This document shows positions 5,340-6,903 of a stretch of DNA of 6,903 bases, in pieces. Position numbers and translations under genes: made by a program. Position 1 is the first letter of the stretch; the number at the start of each line of letters is the position of its first letter. The notes under the pieces are model-generated. The model saw only the letters and a list, made by a program, of their open reading frames with translations. It was not told the DNA's origin and did no database searches. Source of the DNA: JAQUGA01 sp964521105 (GTDB lineage Bacteria > Bacteroidota > Bacteroidia > Bacteroidales > WCHB1-69); NCBI GenBank assembly GCA_964521105.1, contig CAZFPO010000139.1, positions 1 through 6,903 of the forward strand, read 5' to 3'.

Positions 5340-6674
5340 ATGAAGAAAATGAAAACAATGAAAAAATGTAAATTTCTCTGGAACCCAAATCAAGTAGGTT
5401 TATTTGCCTCGTTGATGTTCGTGATGCTTACAGTAATCTTTGCATTGCCGGTAAAAGCTCAAAAAGTTTTTACAATAGCTCAATGCAGACAGATGGCATT
5501 AAAACATAATCAAAAGCGTCAAACATCATTTGAACAAATTGGAATAGCGACTGAACTGCGAAAGTCAGCTTATACTCAATTTTTGCCGAGTTTTGATTTT
5601 ACAGGCTCATACTTAAGAACAAACAAACAATTAAAATTGCTAAGCGAAGACATGTATTTGCCAATTTTTAAGTTTGATCCTGCTTCCATGTCGTTAAAAC
5701 CCGATTTATTCACNNNNNNNNNNNNNNNNNNNNNNNNNNNNNNNNNNNNNNNNNNNNNNNNNNNNNNNNNNNNNNNNNNNNNNNNNNNNNNNNNNNNNNN
5801 NNNNNNNNNNNNNAATGTTAAAGAAAAACTTAAAGTTGCAACTGAATATAAAAAGCTTCTGGATAAATTGGTTTACGATCTTACCAACTTGAAGGAAGAA
5901 GGAATAATCACAAGTAACGACTTGCTCAAAGCAAAAGTAAAACAAAGTGAAGCCGACTTAATGCTATATAAGGCTCAAAATGGGCTCAAATTATCCGAAA
6001 TGGCTTTATGTCAAATGATTGGCTTGCCATTGGATAGCGATATTGATGTAGAAGAATCATTTTTGGAATCTCCAGTATTAATTTCTGATTCAAATTATCG
6101 AAATATTGCCTTGGCTAATCGACCTGAAATTGAAATGTTGAAAAAAAGTGTGATGTTAACAAATGAAGCGTCAAATATTGCACGATCACGATTTTTACCT
6201 GATATTGTGATGACTGCCAATTACACGATGGCAAATCCAAATCCATATAATGGTTTTGCTAACGAATTTGGTGGCGATTGGAATATAGGAGTTGTTGCCA
6301 GAGTGCCGTTATTTCATTGGGGCGATCGGATACATACAATGAAAGCTGCAAAACATGGCGAAAAGATTAGTGAGATAAAACTAACCGAAGCTGAAGAAAT
6401 GATTAGCCTTCAAGTTCAACAAGCGATAAATTTATACAACGAAGCTCAGCAGAAAATTAAATTGGCAAAAATTACTTTTGAACAAGCTGAACAAAATTTA
6501 AAACAAACCAACGATAATTTTCACGAAGGCATGGCAAAAACAGCTGATGTTTTAGAAGCTCAATTATTATGGCAAAAAGCATACAACGATTTAATTGATG
6601 CAAAATCAGATGCACGTTTGCAGGAAACAAATCTTCAAAAGGTTTTAGGAAAAAAAACAATAGAGAATAAATAA
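5340..6674 (+). CDS. TolC-family outer-membrane efflux protein (interrupted by gap)
   Basis: This is the outer-membrane channel of a tripartite efflux pump: a trimeric beta barrel with a periplasmic helical tunnel that docks the adaptor encoded next. A basic n-region, a hydrophobic stretch (VGLFASLMFVMLTVIFALP) and a VKA-Q cleavage site form the signal peptide. Mature sequence starts QKVFTIAQCRQMALKHN, the usual first helix of the OEP fold, followed by the LPSFDFTGSYL strand. After the gap come the GIITSNDLLKAKVKQSEADL helix and MIGLPLD. The second OEP repeat starts at RPEIEMLKKS and includes SRFLPDIVMTANY, VPLFHWGDR and DVLEAQLLWQKAYNDLIDAK. Five in-frame ATGs occur from 5325 to 5358. I prefer 5340 because it gives a compact MKK-type signal peptide and normal spacing from the possible promoter; 5325 gives the longest form. 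The stretch lost in the gap (the first transmembrane strands and following helix) appears to be longer than 34 residues. The stop is 29 nt before the adaptor start. Confidence 0.93.
   Translation: MKKMKTMKKCKFLWNPNQVGLFASLMFVMLTVIFALPVKAQKVFTIAQCRQMALKHNQKRQTSFEQIGIATELRKSAYTQFLPSFDFTGSYLRTNKQLKLLSEDMYLPIFKFDPASMSLKPDLFXXXXXXXXXXXXXXXXXXXXXXXXXXXXXXXXXXNVKEKLKVATEYKKLLDKLVYDLTNLKEEGIITSNDLLKAKVKQSEADLMLYKAQNGLKLSEMALCQMIGLPLDSDIDVEESFLESPVLISDSNYRNIALANRPEIEMLKKSVMLTNEASNIARSRFLPDIVMTANYTMANPNPYNGFANEFGGDWNIGVVARVPLFHWGDRIHTMKAAKHGEKISEIKLTEAEEMISLQVQQAINLYNEAQQKIKLAKITFEQAEQNLKQTNDNFHEGMAKTADVLEAQLLWQKAYNDLIDAKSDARLQETNLQKVLGKKTIENK
5714..5813. other. Assembly gap, 100 N
   Basis: Exactly 100 undetermined bases inside tolC. 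Reading continues in the same nominal frame on both sides, but the length is probably a placeholder. Compared with remembered Bacteroidota TolC proteins, roughly 50-60 residues should separate the flanking segments, more than the 34 residues drawn here. Confidence 0.97.
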
Positions 6675-6703
6675 AATTACGAAAGAAAAAACACGAAAAT
6701 ATT

Positions 6704-6903
6704 ATGAAAAAAAATCTGATAGTGCTGTTAGTAATGCTTTTAACCCTAGCATCATGCAGTAAAAAGAAAAACGAAGAAAAACTTGCCGAAAAACAAGTTA
6801 ACGTGACTACTGTTTTAGCACAGGAATCTGATTATAAGCCCGAATTGTCGTATGCTGGATCTGTTTTGGCTTTTATGGAAAGCAACTTAAGTCCGGTTTT
6901 ACC
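6704..6903 (+). CDS. RND-type efflux periplasmic adaptor lipoprotein (HlyD/AcrA family), 5' part
   Basis: Only the first 66 codons are in the window and the frame stays open to the edge. The start MKKNLIVLLVMLLTLASC is a lipoprotein signal with lipobox L-A-S-C (C18 lipidated), followed by a charged linker (SKKKNEEKLAEKQ). After this comes VNVTTVLAQESDYKPELSYAG and SVLAFMESNLSPVL, the typical first strands of membrane-fusion proteins, with the G-x-V/L-x-A segment that leads into the barrel-sandwich (lipoyl-like) hybrid domain. The adaptor would bridge the TolC channel and an inner-membrane pump. It is 29 nt downstream of tolC with no terminator between, so it is cotranscribed. In Bacteroidota the next gene is usually an AcrB-like RND pump; an ABC-type partner cannot be excluded from this fragment. 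Confidence 0.85.
   Translation, partial: MKKNLIVLLVMLLTLASCSKKKNEEKLAEKQVNVTTVLAQESDYKPELSYAGSVLAFMESNLSPVL

Noticed and set aside
1491..5813. The two 100-N blocks as possible masked mobile elements or arrays
   Set aside because: Each interrupts a recognisable gene that resumes or ends normally, with no terminal repeats at the edges; scaffold gaps explain them better.

Overview
The window looks like a piece of a draft Bacteroidota genome, probably Bacteroidales-like or a relative. It is visibly AT-rich. Almost no gene has a Shine-Dalgarno sequence at its start. Three upstream regions carry an exact match to the Bacteroidota -7 promoter element TAnnTTTG. One secreted protein has a signal peptide ending in YSQ, and the efflux genes have the tolC then lipoprotein adaptor order common in this phylum. 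Two blocks of exactly 100 N (1491-1590 and 5714-5813) are probably scaffold gaps of placeholder length; each cuts a gene.

Layout: (1) 157 to about 1560, plus strand: an unrecognised 263-residue protein, then 15 nt later an AAG/MPG-type 3-methyladenine DNA glycosylase whose C-terminus is lost in the first gap. (2) 1593-1619: a hairpin between convergent genes. (3) 1621-4494, minus strand: an acyl-CoA thioesterase of the hotdog fold (4494-4072), a terminator hairpin, then a separately promoted 783-residue exported TPR protein (3972-1621). (4) 4495-6903: a divergent efflux locus. It holds a TetR-family regulator, a TolC-type outer-membrane channel broken by the second gap, and the start of an RND-type periplasmic adaptor lipoprotein that runs off the window. 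The inner-membrane pump is expected just downstream.

The clearest structure not explained by coding is a pair of inverted repeats with the same geometry, GACC-N13-GGTC followed by GAAA. One lies directly downstream of the tetR -7 element (4649-4669). The other lies in the tetR-tolC spacer (5279-5305). They are the obvious candidate operators through which the TetR protein would repress itself and the efflux operon. A further inverted repeat with an A8 centre (4622-4643) and an 18-codon ORF ending in an ATGA overlap with tetR lie in the same control region.

I see no CRISPR array, tRNA, rRNA, insertion sequence or phage gene, and no strong sign of a new defence or metabolic system. The least understood items are the 263-residue protein paired with the glycosylase and the cysteine-containing exported TPR protein.
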